Assembly (NCBI RefSeq): GCF_021491375.1
Contig: NZ_JAKEVY010000007.1
Location: 62,001 to 126,000 of the forward strand
DNA: 64,000 nucleotides
DNA from: Flavihumibacter fluminis
GTDB lineage: Bacteria > Bacteroidota > Bacteroidia > Chitinophagales > Chitinophagaceae
Direction of reading: 5' to 3'
The notes beneath the pieces are model-generated. The model worked only from the letters and a program-made list of their open reading frames with translations, had not been told where the DNA came from and did no database searches. This document shows, piece after piece, positions 45,519 to 54,955 of this stretch. Every line of letters begins with the position of its first letter. Within the stretch, counting starts at the first letter, position 1. The position numbers and the translations under genes were made by a program.

Positions 45519-47762
45519 TTATTTAGCGATAGTCAGTTTCCTGGTTACAAGCTGATTGCCCTGCTGAATCTGCAGGAAATACACACCAGGTGTAAGCCCG
45601 CCTACCTGCATCTGCAATTGGTTAGTTCCATTCTGTACTGCCATACGTTGTCCTTTTACCTGTCTTCCGTTCAGGTCAATAATCCGAATTTCTGCTGATC
45701 CGGCTTTTTGAGCAGGCCAGGTGATTAGCAAACGATCCTGTACCGGGTTTGGATAAACTTTAAACAATGGCATCAACTGGGCACCTGCTTCCATTTCGCT
45801 GGCAATTGCTGCACTGCTGCTTTCATCATTGTCATCATCGTCATCATCGTCATTGTCTCCTTCTTTTTTAAAACTCAACTTCAGCGAATAACAATTTTTA
45901 GCATGATAAGCCCCGTTTTTACCAACAACATAAATAGTATAGCGCTCTTTCTTTTTGACATTATCAAGTTCTATCAATTCGTTGTTCTGACCGGTTTGAA
46001 TGCTGCTAGAAATGAGCTTGCCCCTTGAATCGTATAAATAAATATCGAAATCTGCAGGAAGGTTGGTCAATTCAACTTTTAATCCTCTGTTTGGATTTTT
46101 TGCATTGAAATAGAACCTGTCTGTATCCAGTGGATTTGATATCAGCGCCTTAATGGATGAATTCATTTTTAATTCAGTGCCAAGTAAACTGATTCGTTCA
46201 TATGGATCAGAGCAGTTTTGAGAAACCGGTCCTTCTGCAGGCTTGATGGCGAGATTGGAAAAATACAATAGGCCAATACCCTTTTCATTTACTAGAATTG
46301 GAGCAGCCTGGTTATCGTGACCAATAAAACTCAGGCCGGTGGGGTTTCCATCGGTTCCCGGACCACGAATAAAATCGATGATGATATTATTCTTGTTAAT
46401 CGAAATTCCGGTAATGGGAAAAACTCCTCCTTCCAGCCGGAAGGAGCTATTGAGATCACCTAAAGCACTATAGGTGGCTTTATTATCTTCCAGGCTAAGG
46501 GTAACCTGGGTTGCCAGGTTTTCATCCCCTACTGCTGTAAAAGAGGCCTGCTTTGGTGCTGGTGCGTAAATAGAAGAGGGTAGATTTTTTACATTGTAGA
46601 TTTCTTTTTTGAGAAGATTTGTTATCCAGTCTCCAAACAGGCCATACCCGTTTGGAAAATTGTAGTGACAATAATTAATAATACCGCCATCAAACAACTG
46701 TTGTGTAGCACCTGTTGACATGATGCTGATATCTTTTTTTTCATCGTCGAGCTGGCGTTGGGCCTCCTGAATCTGTAGTGCGCCATCAACGGAAGCGATT
46801 CCACATCCAAAGCGAATCTGAAAAAGGCAGACACCTGCGATGCCAGGAAAATCTTTTTTCCAATCTTCATATAAGGTGAGGAATGCCTGCTTGTACTGCT
46901 CGGTAGTTAGCTGCGTACCACTCAAAGCACCCAATGCATCGGATTCACCCTGGTGCCATACAATAGCCCGGATGTTTTTTTGAAGCCCTGCTTCTTTTAC
47001 CCGGCTTAGTAATCTTCCGTAGTTTGAACTAAGGTCATCCGGATTGGCATCATTGCGCTGAAAAAAATTAATCGGCTGTCCGGGGTCAGCCCCATTGAAG
47101 ATGGCAATCGGAATTTTCAGATCACCTGCCAGGTTGGATGCCATCCGCATACCCCATTGTCCGGTGTTACCATTGTTTTCAAACCATACATTACCATCAC
47201 CAATGAACCATTCTTTGGTGAAACCGTAGGTGCTACTGCCGCTGCCGTATACCCGAACAAAGTTCCGGTTAGGTGCGTTAGCCGGAGCATTCGCATCGTT
47301 TTCAGGAGTGAAATTACCCCGAAGGTTGGCAACCGCGTTGGATTGTCCCTGGATGATAAAGGCATCTCCGGCCACTACCTGGTCAGCTGATTGAAGCAGG
47401 GTTTGGGTGAGTCCCTTGACTCCGAAGAGATCGAACCGGTATTCAGCCAGCTCGGCCTTAATATCTTCTCTGAATTTAAAGTCAGCTTTCCCATTTCTGT
47501 ATTTCAGCAGTAAAGAACGTTGTTCAACCAGCCGGTTGTTCCTGTATTTTTTCAGCAACAGGACATTGTACCCGGTAGCTGCATCAATGCTGCCGGTAAT
47601 GGGGATCTCCGCTTTATTGTTTTTTGGATTTCTTGGATATAGCTGTCTGTTCTGGGGATATTGGCTGATCTGAGCGATCGTCTGAAGCACAACAACTGCA
47701 AAAAAGAGCGTAAGCGTCGGCCCCCGCCAATGGCGGAGAAAGGCCGGATTGCTGATTTTCAT
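45519..47762 (-). CDS. T9SS-exported sialate O-acetylesterase-like protein, copy 1
   Basis: 747-residue exported protein. Signal peptide about 1-30, then a beta domain, then an SGNH/SASA esterase region with IIQGQSNAVANLRG (Ser nucleophile) and VWHQGESDALG. A prepeptidase-C-like beta domain follows (LTNLPADFDIYLYDSRGKLI), a linker with about eight consecutive Asp (near 45830-45855), and a C-terminal type IX sorting domain (FKVYPNPVQDRLLITW ... GVYFLQIQQGNQLVTRKL). Likely deacetylates sialic acid or another sugar outside the cell. It lies 12 bases downstream of its paralogue. Confidence 0.9.
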   Translation of the reverse strand: MKISNPAFLRHWRGPTLTLFFAVVVLQTIAQISQYPQNRQLYPRNPKNNKAEIPITGSIDAATGYNVLLLKKYRNNRLVEQRSLLLKYRNGKADFKFREDIKAELAEYRFDLFGVKGLTQTLLQSADQVVAGDAFIIQGQSNAVANLRGNFTPENDANAPANAPNRNFVRVYGSGSSTYGFTKEWFIGDGNVWFENNGNTGQWGMRMASNLAGDLKIPIAIFNGADPGQPINFFQRNDANPDDLSSNYGRLLSRVKEAGLQKNIRAIVWHQGESDALGALSGTQLTTEQYKQAFLTLYEDWKKDFPGIAGVCLFQIRFGCGIASVDGALQIQEAQRQLDDEKKDISIMSTGATQQLFDGGIINYCHYNFPNGYGLFGDWITNLLKKEIYNVKNLPSSIYAPAPKQASFTAVGDENLATQVTLSLEDNKATYSALGDLNSSFRLEGGVFPITGISINKNNIIIDFIRGPGTDGNPTGLSFIGHDNQAAPILVNEKGIGLLYFSNLAIKPAEGPVSQNCSDPYERISLLGTELKMNSSIKALISNPLDTDRFYFNAKNPNRGLKVELTNLPADFDIYLYDSRGKLISSSIQTGQNNELIELDNVKKKERYTIYVVGKNGAYHAKNCYSLKLSFKKEGDNDDDDDDDNDESSSAAIASEMEAGAQLMPLFKVYPNPVQDRLLITWPAQKAGSAEIRIIDLNGRQVKGQRMAVQNGTNQLQMQVGGLTPGVYFLQIQQGNQLVTRKLTIAK

Positions 47763-47774
47763 AATTACTAAGGT

Positions 47775-50483
47775 TTACTGAATAGTTGCAGTCAATTTAC
47801 GGTTAATTATCATGTCTCCATGATTAATTTTTAACACATAATTTCCTCTTGGGAGATTAGGTAGTGACAATCGATATTGTATTGGTCCGGTTGCCAGTTT
47901 TTCTTCTTTTACAACCCAGATTCGTCCCATCATATCAATGATGCTGAAGGTTGTTTTTGAATTGGCAACAGCCTGGAATTCAACGATCAGGTAATTGCTT
48001 ACCGGATTCGGATAAAGTCTTAATCCATGCATCGGAATTAAGTTTGCATCTGTAATTTCCAAAGCAGGGCCTATTCCCAGCTGATTGGTTCCTGAACCGA
48101 AAGCAGGAGATCCGGCAGGCAACGGACTGGAAAATGCCTCTCCTCTGATTTGATAACAAACAGATGGCACTACAGTTCCTGTTTTACTGGTCACTCTGAT
48201 TCGGTAGTTGGTATTTGATGGACCAAGGTTATAGTTGATTACTTCTGCAGTTGTACCACTGTTGGTAGAACTAGCCAATTCATTTCCGTTTACATCATAG
48301 AGATACAAATCATAATCTGCAGGTAAACCCCAAAGACTGATTTTAAAATACTGGAAATTCCAGGTTCTGAAACTGAACCAGTCAACATCGGAACTGCTTG
48401 CCAGAGAGGCAGACTGATTTGTATTATGCGCTAATGTTTTTGATTCACTGATCGAATTGTTTGGTTCATAATTATCAGGGCAGGGGGGATCATTGGAAGG
48501 GGTCGGATCCGGATCTGGTGTTGGATCTGGTGTTGGATCAGCAGTGGGTGGTGGAGTTGGATTTGCGAGTGGACTGGAGAATGCTTCCAGAAGTAATGAG
48601 TAACAACGGCTGGGATCATTCGCTCCATTCTTGCCGACCACTCTCAACCGATAACTGGCATCTGCTAACCCATCATTGTATATGATGGTCTCATCTCCAG
48701 TTCCGGTGTTGGTTACTGAGCGAATGAGTTCACCGGTCGTTGAATAGATATACAAATCATAATCTGCCGGAAGGTTGCTTAATCGAACCCTGAAATACCT
48801 GAAACTCCAGATTCTGATATTAAACCAGTCTTCATCGGAACTGCTGGCAATGGAACCCTGAATAGATGTATTGTGTGGCAGGGATTTTCCTGTAGTAATT
48901 GAATTATTCGGTTCATAGTTATCCGGACAGATAGTTCCTCCTGATGGTGGAGGTGTTCCTGATCCTCCTGAGATGGGAAAATATTCGAAGTTGATAAGTC
49001 CCAACCCCTGGTTATTGGTTATGATGGGCGAAGCTCCACCCTGGTGATTGCGATAGGATATACTGGTTGGGTTATTAAAAGTGCCTGAGTTTCGAGAGAA
49101 ACTGATATAAATGGTATTCCCGTTGATGCTTACAGATTGAATGAAATAGCTTCCTCCATCAAGACGGAAATCCTGACTGATGTCTCCAGACAGATTAAAA
49201 TTGGACTGCTGGTCTCTAAGTGTCAGTGCAATTTGAGTAGCAGCACCTGAACTGTTAAAGGAAGAAAAGCTGGCTGATATTGGTTCAGGGGATTCTATTG
49301 ATGCCGGCATGGAAGCTCCGTAAAGATCTCTGCGGACCAGGGAAGTTAGCCAATCACCGATATTACGATATCCATCAACAAAATTGTAGTGGCAAAATCC
49401 AAGGCCGTTATTTTCAAATAGCTGACTGGTATTGGTACTTGCGATTGTCAGTATTTCAGCAGACTCTTTGTCAAGCTGTCTTTGTGCTTCCTGTACTCTG
49501 AGTGTATTATCCGGAGAACTGATTCCACAACCATGTCTGATTTGTACGATATAAAACCGATTTAATCCCGGGTAATCCGATTTCCAATCCTGCTGCAGAC
49601 TTGTAAATCCGTTTTTGTATTGCTGGGTTGAAAGTTGTGTGCTGCTCAGCATTCCCTGGTTATCGGATTCTCCCTGGTACCAAAATAAGGCCCGAATATT
49701 ATTTTTTAATCCGGCTTCTTCTATTCTGCGAAGCAGTCTGCCGTAATTGGTATTGGTTGAGGTTGGGTTGGCATCGTTTCGCTGAAAATAATTAAGCGGC
49801 TCTCCTGGTATTGCGCCATTAATGATAGCCACAGGTACATTGGTGGCGCCAACAAGATTCGACCCCAAACGCATACCCCATTGACCAATATGGCCATCTA
49901 CATCATACCATACATTACCTTTTCCAATGAACCAGCTTTTGGTATAACTCATGGTTGTACTACCACTGCCGTATACCCGAACAAAATTTCTGAATGGAGC
50001 GTTGCTCGGATCATCTGCATTGTTCGCAGTATTCCCACTGCCGCGCAAATTGGCTACAGCATTTGATTGCCCCTGAATTATATAAGCATCACCAGCAACT
50101 ACATTATTGGCCGTCCGAATATGATTTTCCGACCACCTGGTTGCTCCGTAAAGAGCAAATCGGTAGTTGTTTCGCTCTGCCGGAATCTGAACACTAAAGT
50201 TGTAAGAAGCGGTACCATTAAAATAATTGAGCGTAAAGGAATAGCTATTGATCCAGTTACCATCCCGGTAAACATACAAGCGCATTTGCCGGTAGTTGGA
50301 AGTTTGCGATACCTTGCCTGACACCGTTACTGTTGCCCTGTTGGTGTTCAAGTCTCTTGGGTATAACTGATTGTCGGATGGAAAGACGGATATCTGCGCA
50401 TGGAGCGTGGATACCAATAGCGTACACGAAAGCAGACATGCCAATACAGTTGACATGTAATGCCAGGGGCGATGGGGTTTCAT
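47775..50483 (-). CDS. T9SS-exported sialate O-acetylesterase-like protein, copy 2
   Basis: 902-residue paralogue of the next gene downstream. Same order: signal peptide (about 1-30), beta domain (SVFPSDNQLYPRDLNTNRA), SGNH/SASA region with IIQGQSNAVANLRGSG and FWYQGESDNQG, then two prepeptidase-C-like domains that each begin CPDNYEPNNSI, separated by a Pro/Asp/Thr linker (PTPDPTPDPDPTP), and a type IX sorting domain (LRLYPNPVSNYLIVEF). The extra domain and the linker explain the greater length. Gene duplication followed by linker change is the simplest history. Confidence 0.9.
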   Translation of the reverse strand: MKPHRPWHYMSTVLACLLSCTLLVSTLHAQISVFPSDNQLYPRDLNTNRATVTVSGKVSQTSNYRQMRLYVYRDGNWINSYSFTLNYFNGTASYNFSVQIPAERNNYRFALYGATRWSENHIRTANNVVAGDAYIIQGQSNAVANLRGSGNTANNADDPSNAPFRNFVRVYGSGSTTMSYTKSWFIGKGNVWYDVDGHIGQWGMRLGSNLVGATNVPVAIINGAIPGEPLNYFQRNDANPTSTNTNYGRLLRRIEEAGLKNNIRALFWYQGESDNQGMLSSTQLSTQQYKNGFTSLQQDWKSDYPGLNRFYIVQIRHGCGISSPDNTLRVQEAQRQLDKESAEILTIASTNTSQLFENNGLGFCHYNFVDGYRNIGDWLTSLVRRDLYGASMPASIESPEPISASFSSFNSSGAATQIALTLRDQQSNFNLSGDISQDFRLDGGSYFIQSVSINGNTIYISFSRNSGTFNNPTSISYRNHQGGASPIITNNQGLGLINFEYFPISGGSGTPPPSGGTICPDNYEPNNSITTGKSLPHNTSIQGSIASSSDEDWFNIRIWSFRYFRVRLSNLPADYDLYIYSTTGELIRSVTNTGTGDETIIYNDGLADASYRLRVVGKNGANDPSRCYSLLLEAFSSPLANPTPPPTADPTPDPTPDPDPTPSNDPPCPDNYEPNNSISESKTLAHNTNQSASLASSSDVDWFSFRTWNFQYFKISLWGLPADYDLYLYDVNGNELASSTNSGTTAEVINYNLGPSNTNYRIRVTSKTGTVVPSVCYQIRGEAFSSPLPAGSPAFGSGTNQLGIGPALEITDANLIPMHGLRLYPNPVSNYLIVEFQAVANSKTTFSIIDMMGRIWVVKEEKLATGPIQYRLSLPNLPRGNYVLKINHGDMIINRKLTATIQ

Positions 50484-50782
50484 GCCTAGAAGTTTCTACG
50501 GTTTAAAAAACAAACGGTTTACGCTAATAATCGGAGACAGGAAAGAATCAGTAAGGTAGGATTGCAGGCTGGTCGATTCGTGTAGTATTATAAAGATAAT
50601 TTATTTTGAATATAAGTTGGAGAGAAGTGATAAAAAATAATGGCCTGAAGTCCAAAAATCAAAAATCAAGTAGTTTTACGAAAGAGTATAACAGTATACT
50701 ATATAGCAGATTTATTTTTTGAAATAGATAAGAAAAAAAAGAGGCGCTCACAAAGCGCCTCTTTTTTTATACTTGCTTGAAA
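50484..50782. other. 299-base intergenic region
   Basis: AT-rich region between the OmpA-like gene and the tandem esterase genes. It holds the terminator at 50734-50768. No coding frame and no exact TAnnTTTG match for the esterase operon was seen. Confidence 0.6.
50734..50768 (-). terminator. terminator of the OmpA-like gene
   Basis: Stem AAAAAAAGAGGCGC with GCGCCTCTTTTTTT, loop TCACAAA. On the minus strand this is a hairpin with a T-run 15 bases past the OmpA stop; the flanking A/T runs allow use in both directions. Confidence 0.9.
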
Positions 50783-51652
50783 TTATTTTCTTTCCAGCAA
50801 TTGGTAGAACTGATCAAGTTGAGGAAGAATTACAATCCGGGTACGACGGTTAGCCGCTTTCCCAGCTGCAGTTGAATTGTCAGCTACAGGTTTGTATTCG
50901 CCACGACCAGCAGCAGCCATCTTAGCAGGATCAAGACCATGTTTTTTCTGAAGCACTTTTACCACACTGGTAGCACGCATTACACTCAGGTCCCAATTGT
51001 CTTTAATGATACCAATATTTCCACGAATTTCATTGTTGTCTGTATGACCTTCCACCATGAATTCGATATCAGGCTGGTTCTTCAGTACTAAAGCTACTTT
51101 GCCCAGTACTTCTTCTGCTCTTGGAGTGATGGCATAGCTACCGCTTTTGAACAGCAGTTTGTCGGAAATATCAACATACACTACTCCTTTGTCAACTTTA
51201 ATGTTGATGTCTTCGTCTTCCATGTTGCCAATGGCGCCTTTAAGGTTCATAACCAGAGCCATGTTCAGTGAATCTTTCTTAGCCATTTGGGTTTGCAGAT
51301 CCTGGATATAAGCATCTTTCAATCCCAGGTTTTCCATGGATTTTTTAATGCTTTCAGCCTGAGAAGCAGAAATCACAGAGAGATCCTGCAGTTGTTTCAA
51401 GGCAGTGGTGTTGTTTTCTTTCAAAAAATCCATCTGCTTGTTCAGATTCGCAATTTCAGATTCCAATCCGGCCCTTTTACGAGCTTCTTCTGCTTTAGCG
51501 TCTTCGCAGCTTTTCAGATCGTTTTGCAATTGATTGTGCTTGTCGCTCAATTCCGCGTAACGGGCCTGTTCAGCTTTGAATTTTTTGGAGCTTACACAGG
51601 AGATCATGGAAACTGATGTGAAAGCTGCAAGTACTAAGTAAGAAACTTTCAT
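50783..51652 (-). CDS. OmpA family lipoprotein
   Basis: 289-residue outer-membrane-associated lipoprotein. Lipobox SMISC (Cys about 19), then a long coiled coil (about 30-140, rich in Lys/Glu/Leu), then a C-terminal OmpA domain starting near GVVYVDISDKLLFKSGS with the peptidoglycan-binding residues in MVEGHTDNNEI and AAGRGEYKPVADNST. OmpA domains hold the envelope to peptidoglycan. It is followed by a strong terminator, so it ends its transcription unit. The promoter is not clear (near-match TACATTTA at 51690-51683). Confidence 0.93.
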   Translation of the reverse strand: MKVSYLVLAAFTSVSMISCVSSKKFKAEQARYAELSDKHNQLQNDLKSCEDAKAEEARKRAGLESEIANLNKQMDFLKENNTTALKQLQDLSVISASQAESIKKSMENLGLKDAYIQDLQTQMAKKDSLNMALVMNLKGAIGNMEDEDINIKVDKGVVYVDISDKLLFKSGSYAITPRAEEVLGKVALVLKNQPDIEFMVEGHTDNNEIRGNIGIIKDNWDLSVMRATSVVKVLQKKHGLDPAKMAAAGRGEYKPVADNSTAAGKAANRRTRIVILPQLDQFYQLLERK

Positions 51653-51774
51653 TTGGTTTTAGTTTTTAGTTAAAATTTCGCATAAATGTACGTCTAACTA
51701 TCAAGTTTTGTACCTCAATTTGGGGACTTTTAACAACACTTGAAAGTATAGTCAAGAAACATAATGTGTTCTGC

Positions 51775-52341
51775 CTAATTGCCTTTCAAATCTTGCATTC
51801 CCAATTCGGGGTATCTCCCTTTTATCGGAGCAAAAAAATCCACAATTTTCGGAAAATCCGCCTCCGGGCTTTCACCAGGATAAAAGGGTTTTGATAGCTT
51901 CAATTCTTTTTTAGAAAAATCCATGCCAGCCATTACAATAGGTACCCTGGCAAGTTTGGCAATATGCCAGAAACCGGTTTTGAGTCGCTCCACTTTTTTC
52001 CTTGTCCCTTCCGGAGATAAGGCCAGGACGAAATGCTGGCGTCTGGCAAACTCCTGTACTACCTGTTCAACAAGGTTATTCTTACTGTTTCTGTCCACAG
52101 GAACTCCTCCGGTTGCTTTGAAGAACCAGCCAAAAGGTCCGTCAAATAATTCTTTTTTACCAAGGTAATGGGCATAGGGGATTGGAATGACACTTCGTGC
52201 AGCCATACCTGTTACAACATCCCAGGCACTTGTGTGGGGGCCTACAATAATGATAGCCCGGGTGAGTCCGGAAGGCCATTCCCCTTCCAGCTTCCAGTGC
52301 TTCCATTTCCACCACCATTTCCAGAATAGTCTGCCAGTCAT
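51775..52341 (-). CDS. 1-acylglycerol-3-phosphate acyltransferase-like protein
   Basis: PlsC-type acyltransferase of about 188 residues involved in phospholipid or lipid synthesis. The catalytic motif is PHTSAWD (HxxxxD) and the second signature is LSPEGTRK. The frame opens at 52389, but ATG 52341 (MTGRLFWKWWWK) avoids overlap with the upstream terminator and is preferred. The protein is short and lacks an obvious membrane helix. The DUF4920 gene lies upstream in the same direction, separated by a terminator. Confidence 0.88.
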   Translation of the reverse strand: MTGRLFWKWWWKWKHWKLEGEWPSGLTRAIIIVGPHTSAWDVVTGMAARSVIPIPYAHYLGKKELFDGPFGWFFKATGGVPVDRNSKNNLVEQVVQEFARRQHFVLALSPEGTRKKVERLKTGFWHIAKLARVPIVMAGMDFSKKELKLSKPFYPGESPEADFPKIVDFFAPIKGRYPELGMQDLKGN

Positions 52342-52358
52342 ATTGATTGAACAAATAT

Positions 52359-52383
52359 AAAAAAGGCTGTCACAAGGACAGCC
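52359..52383 (-). terminator. terminator of the DUF4920 gene
   Basis: Minus strand: GGCTGTC, loop CTTGT, GACAGCC, then T's (complement of the A-run at 52359-52364). It lies between the DUF4920 stop codon and the acyltransferase start. Confidence 0.85.
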
Positions 52384-52406
52384 AGACAATTTTATTCAGT
52401 CTCAGA

Positions 52407-52871
52407 TCAGAGTACCAGGACTCCTTTCGCTATAAATTGTACTTCTTTCTTTGGAGCTTTAATTTTTTCAATTTCATCAGCAGGCTTGCCGGCATCCTTG
52501 GCATAATGCTTCTGCTGCTTCACGGAAACTTCTTTAACTATGGCTTCTCCATCCAACACAACTTCTTTTCCCTGGATATCTTTTGGCATAAAGAAACCAT
52601 AATCCTTAAACTTAACCATCAGGGTTTCTCCGTTCTCCTTCTCTACTTTCATCCAACAGCCCTTTTCCTGGCAAACTTCTACCACCTTGCCACTGATTTT
52701 TCCAGTATATCCGGAATTGGTCATCTTGGAAGACAACTCATTCACACTAATTGCACCCTCTGCACTTGTCCCGGAACCATAAGTTACACCCTTGTTTGCG
52801 GAAACAGGCGATTGAGCAGTAACTGATCCGGTCAATACAAATAAACCTATGGCTAAACTGAGTATTCTCAT
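52407..52871 (-). CDS. DUF4920 domain protein, exported
   Basis: 154-residue protein with a signal peptide (about 1-19, GSVTAQ). The mature part matches DUF4920: KISGKVVEVCQEKGCWMKVE with a Cys pair, then MVKFKDYGFFMPKDIQGKEVVLDG and a C-terminal stretch with IKAPKKEVQFIAKGVL. The two Cys could bind metal or form a disulfide. Function unknown. An exact TAnnTTTG lies 20 bases upstream. Divergent from recA. Confidence 0.88.
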   Translation of the reverse strand: MRILSLAIGLFVLTGSVTAQSPVSANKGVTYGSGTSAEGAISVNELSSKMTNSGYTGKISGKVVEVCQEKGCWMKVEKENGETLMVKFKDYGFFMPKDIQGKEVVLDGEAIVKEVSVKQQKHYAKDAGKPADEIEKIKAPKKEVQFIAKGVLVL

Positions 52872-52890
52872 GATTTTACTGATTTACGGA

Positions 52891-52898
52891 CAAAGATA
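52891..52898 (-). promoter_or_regulatory. -7 promoter element of the DUF4920 gene
   Basis: TATCTTTG on the minus strand (complement of 52891-52898), exact TAnnTTTG, 19 bases before the ATG. A TTG (complement of 52913-52915) is 14 bases further up, shorter than usual. Confidence 0.6.
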
Positions 52899-53015
52899 CA
52901 ATTCCGGAACTACAACTGCCCAGGTGCTCCGGCTCCTTATGTGAAAAAAATACTAAAAGGTCAAGCGTGATATAGCGGTAAAAATTTTAGTGAAAACTTG
53001 CTAAATATATTAGTG

Positions 53016-53042
53016 TTGATATTTATTTCTCTTCTATCTTTG
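53016..53042 (+). promoter_or_regulatory. recA promoter
   Basis: TTG at 53016-53018, a 16-base spacer and TATCTTTG at 53035-53042, close to the Bacteroidota -33/-7 pattern. The preferred recA ATG is 42 bases further. No LexA-like palindrome was recognised. Confidence 0.65.
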
Positions 53043-53083
53043 CTGGACAAATAAATTTGAACAGTACTAAAAACAACAGCTAT

Positions 53084-54085
53084 ATGTCAAATGCAGAAAA
53101 ATTGAAGGCGCTGAAGCTGACCATGGACAAAATCGATAAGGATTTTGGTAAAGGGTCCGTGATGATGATGAACGAACGATCATCAGAACCCCAGGAAGTT
53201 GTGTCTACGGGATCACTGGGTCTGGATGTGGCCCTTGGCATTGGTGGTTTCCCCAGAGGGAGGATCATTGAAATATACGGACCGGAATCTTCCGGTAAAA
53301 CCACCATTGCGATTCATGCCATCGCTGAAGCCCAGAAAAAAGGTGGTATGTGCGCCATTATTGATGCCGAACATGCTTTTGACAGTAGTTATGCTAAAAA
53401 ATTAGGTGTGGATGTTGATAATCTTTTGATTTCCCAGCCTGATTATGGTGAACAGGCACTGGAAATTGCAGACCGTCTGATTTTATCCGGAGCGCTGGAT
53501 GTAGTAGTTATTGACTCAGTAGCTGCCCTGGTTCCAAAAGGTGAACTGGAAGGGGAGATGGGCGACAGTAAAATGGGATTGCAGGCGAGATTGATGAGCC
53601 AGGCACTTCGGAAACTTACTGCAACTATTAATAAAACAAACACCATCTGCATCTTTATTAACCAGTTGAGAGAAAAGATTGGTGTTATGTTCGGCAATCC
53701 TGAAACAACTACCGGTGGTAATGCACTAAAATTTTATGCATCAGTGAGGCTGGATATCCGCCGGATGAGCCAGATCAAGGATGGCGATGAAGCTGTTGGT
53801 AACCGGGTGAAGGTAAAGGTGGTGAAGAACAAAGTAGCTCCTCCTTTCCGGGCGGCAGAATTCGATATTATTTTTGGGGAGGGAATTTCCAAAGTAGGTG
53901 AAATTATTGATATGGGAGTGGATCTTGGTATCGTTCAAAAAAGCGGTAGCTGGTTCAGTTATAATTCGGACAAACTGGGGCAGGGAAGGGACTCCGTAAA
54001 ACAACTGTTACGGGATAACCCAGAATTGCAGGCAGAGATTGAAAAGAAAATACGGGAAAAAATTGCTGAAATGCAAGCAGCATAA
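53084..54085 (+). CDS. recA: recombinase RecA
   Basis: RecA forms filaments on single-stranded DNA and drives homologous recombination and the SOS response. The protein is 333 residues from ATG 53084 ([18 protein letters not shown]). Walker A is GPESSGKTT; Walker B is [12 protein letters not shown]; the L2 region is around [14 protein letters not shown]. An open TTG at 53057 would add nine residues that are not typical of RecA. A full promoter precedes it and a terminator follows. Confidence 0.98.
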   Translation: MSNAEKLKALKLTMDKIDKDFGKGSVMMMNERSSEPQEVVSTGSLGLDVALGIGGFPRGRIIEIYGPESSGKTTIAIHAIAEAQKKGGMCAIIDAEHAFDSSYAKKLGVDVDNLLISQPDYGEQALEIADRLILSGALDVVVIDSVAALVPKGELEGEMGDSKMGLQARLMSQALRKLTATINKTNTICIFINQLREKIGVMFGNPETTTGGNALKFYASVRLDIRRMSQIKDGDEAVGNRVKVKVVKNKVAPPFRAAEFDIIFGEGISKVGEIIDMGVDLGIVQKSGSWFSYNSDKLGQGRDSVKQLLRDNPELQAEIEKKIREKIAEMQAA

Positions 54086-54092
54086 AAAAACG

Positions 54093-54126
54093 AAAGGCCG
54101 GAGATTTTTTGATCCGGCCTTTTTTG
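54093..54126 (+). terminator. recA terminator
   Basis: Ten-base-pair stem (AAAGGCCGGA with TCCGGCCTTT), loop of ten, then T's. It lies seven bases after the recA stop codon. Confidence 0.92.
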
Positions 54127-54157
54127 TTGGTCTTTTACGATTTCCTATTTTGCATCA

Positions 54158-54946
54158 ATGACCTTATGCAACAGGTGCCTGTTTGGGGCTATTTTTTTTA
54201 TCTTTTCTCTCCCGGTTTTTGGCCAGGAAGATAGTATCCCAGTCAATTATTACCGGATTAATAAAACATATATCGGCAGTTATTTTACGGATTTTCCCAA
54301 GGTAGTAGCCGCACCTGTAAGTTATTCCAGAAAAGACTGGACTACTGTTGCAATTGTAGTGGCGGGTACCGGAGCTGTGATGACGCTGGACAGGAGTATC
54401 AAACAATGGGTTCAGGCTAACCGCAATAACTTCTTTAGCCAAACCTCCAGAATCATAGAACCATTTGGCAATGAATACTCCCCTTACATAGTTGGTGCCA
54501 TGTATCTGACGGGCGTTTTAATGAAAGACCGGAGGATGGAACATGTTTCCCTTGTATCTGCAAAATCCCTTGTTTTTACTACTTTACTGACTGCGGGATC
54601 AAAACAATTGGTCAGACGCCGTCGTCCCGCTTACACAGATGATCCTTTTGAAGTTAATAGCATGTTCCAGGGTGGACGTGAGTGGACTTCTTTCCCATCT
54701 GGTCATGCAAATACTGTATTCACGGTAGCAACTGCAATTGCACTACAGTACAATGACAAAAAATGGGTGCCTTACGTCGCTTATGGTATTGCAGGTTTAA
54801 CCGGGGTGTCCAGGATTTATGACAATAGGCACTGGGCAACAGATGTAATAATTGGAGCTGCTATGGGACATTTTATTACCAAAACCTTGTATCGCATTGA
54901 AGAAGCAAAGGCAAGGAAGAAAGAGTTGATAACGCTCTCGTTCTAG
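54158..54946 (+). CDS. PAP2 family phosphatase, exported
   Basis: 262-residue phosphatase with a signal peptide (about 1-22, PVFGQ). All three PAP2 motifs are intact: KQLVRRRRP (KxxxxxxRP), FPSGHANT (PSGH) and SRIYDNRHWATD (SRxxxxxHxxxD). It probably dephosphorylates lipid or undecaprenyl phosphates on the periplasmic side. A near-match -7 element (TATTTTGC) lies close upstream with TTG about 18 bases before it. It ends ten bases before the convergent CNNM gene. Confidence 0.92.
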   Translation: MTLCNRCLFGAIFFIFSLPVFGQEDSIPVNYYRINKTYIGSYFTDFPKVVAAPVSYSRKDWTTVAIVVAGTGAVMTLDRSIKQWVQANRNNFFSQTSRIIEPFGNEYSPYIVGAMYLTGVLMKDRRMEHVSLVSAKSLVFTTLLTAGSKQLVRRRRPAYTDDPFEVNSMFQGGREWTSFPSGHANTVFTVATAIALQYNDKKWVPYVAYGIAGLTGVSRIYDNRHWATDVIIGAAMGHFITKTLYRIEEAKARKKELITLSF

Positions 54947-54955
54947 TTCGGGTCC

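Noticed and set aside
45823-45860. Poly-Asp run as a frameshift or assembly error
   Set aside because: The frame continues through into a normal type IX sorting domain, and Asp-rich linkers are usual in such proteins.
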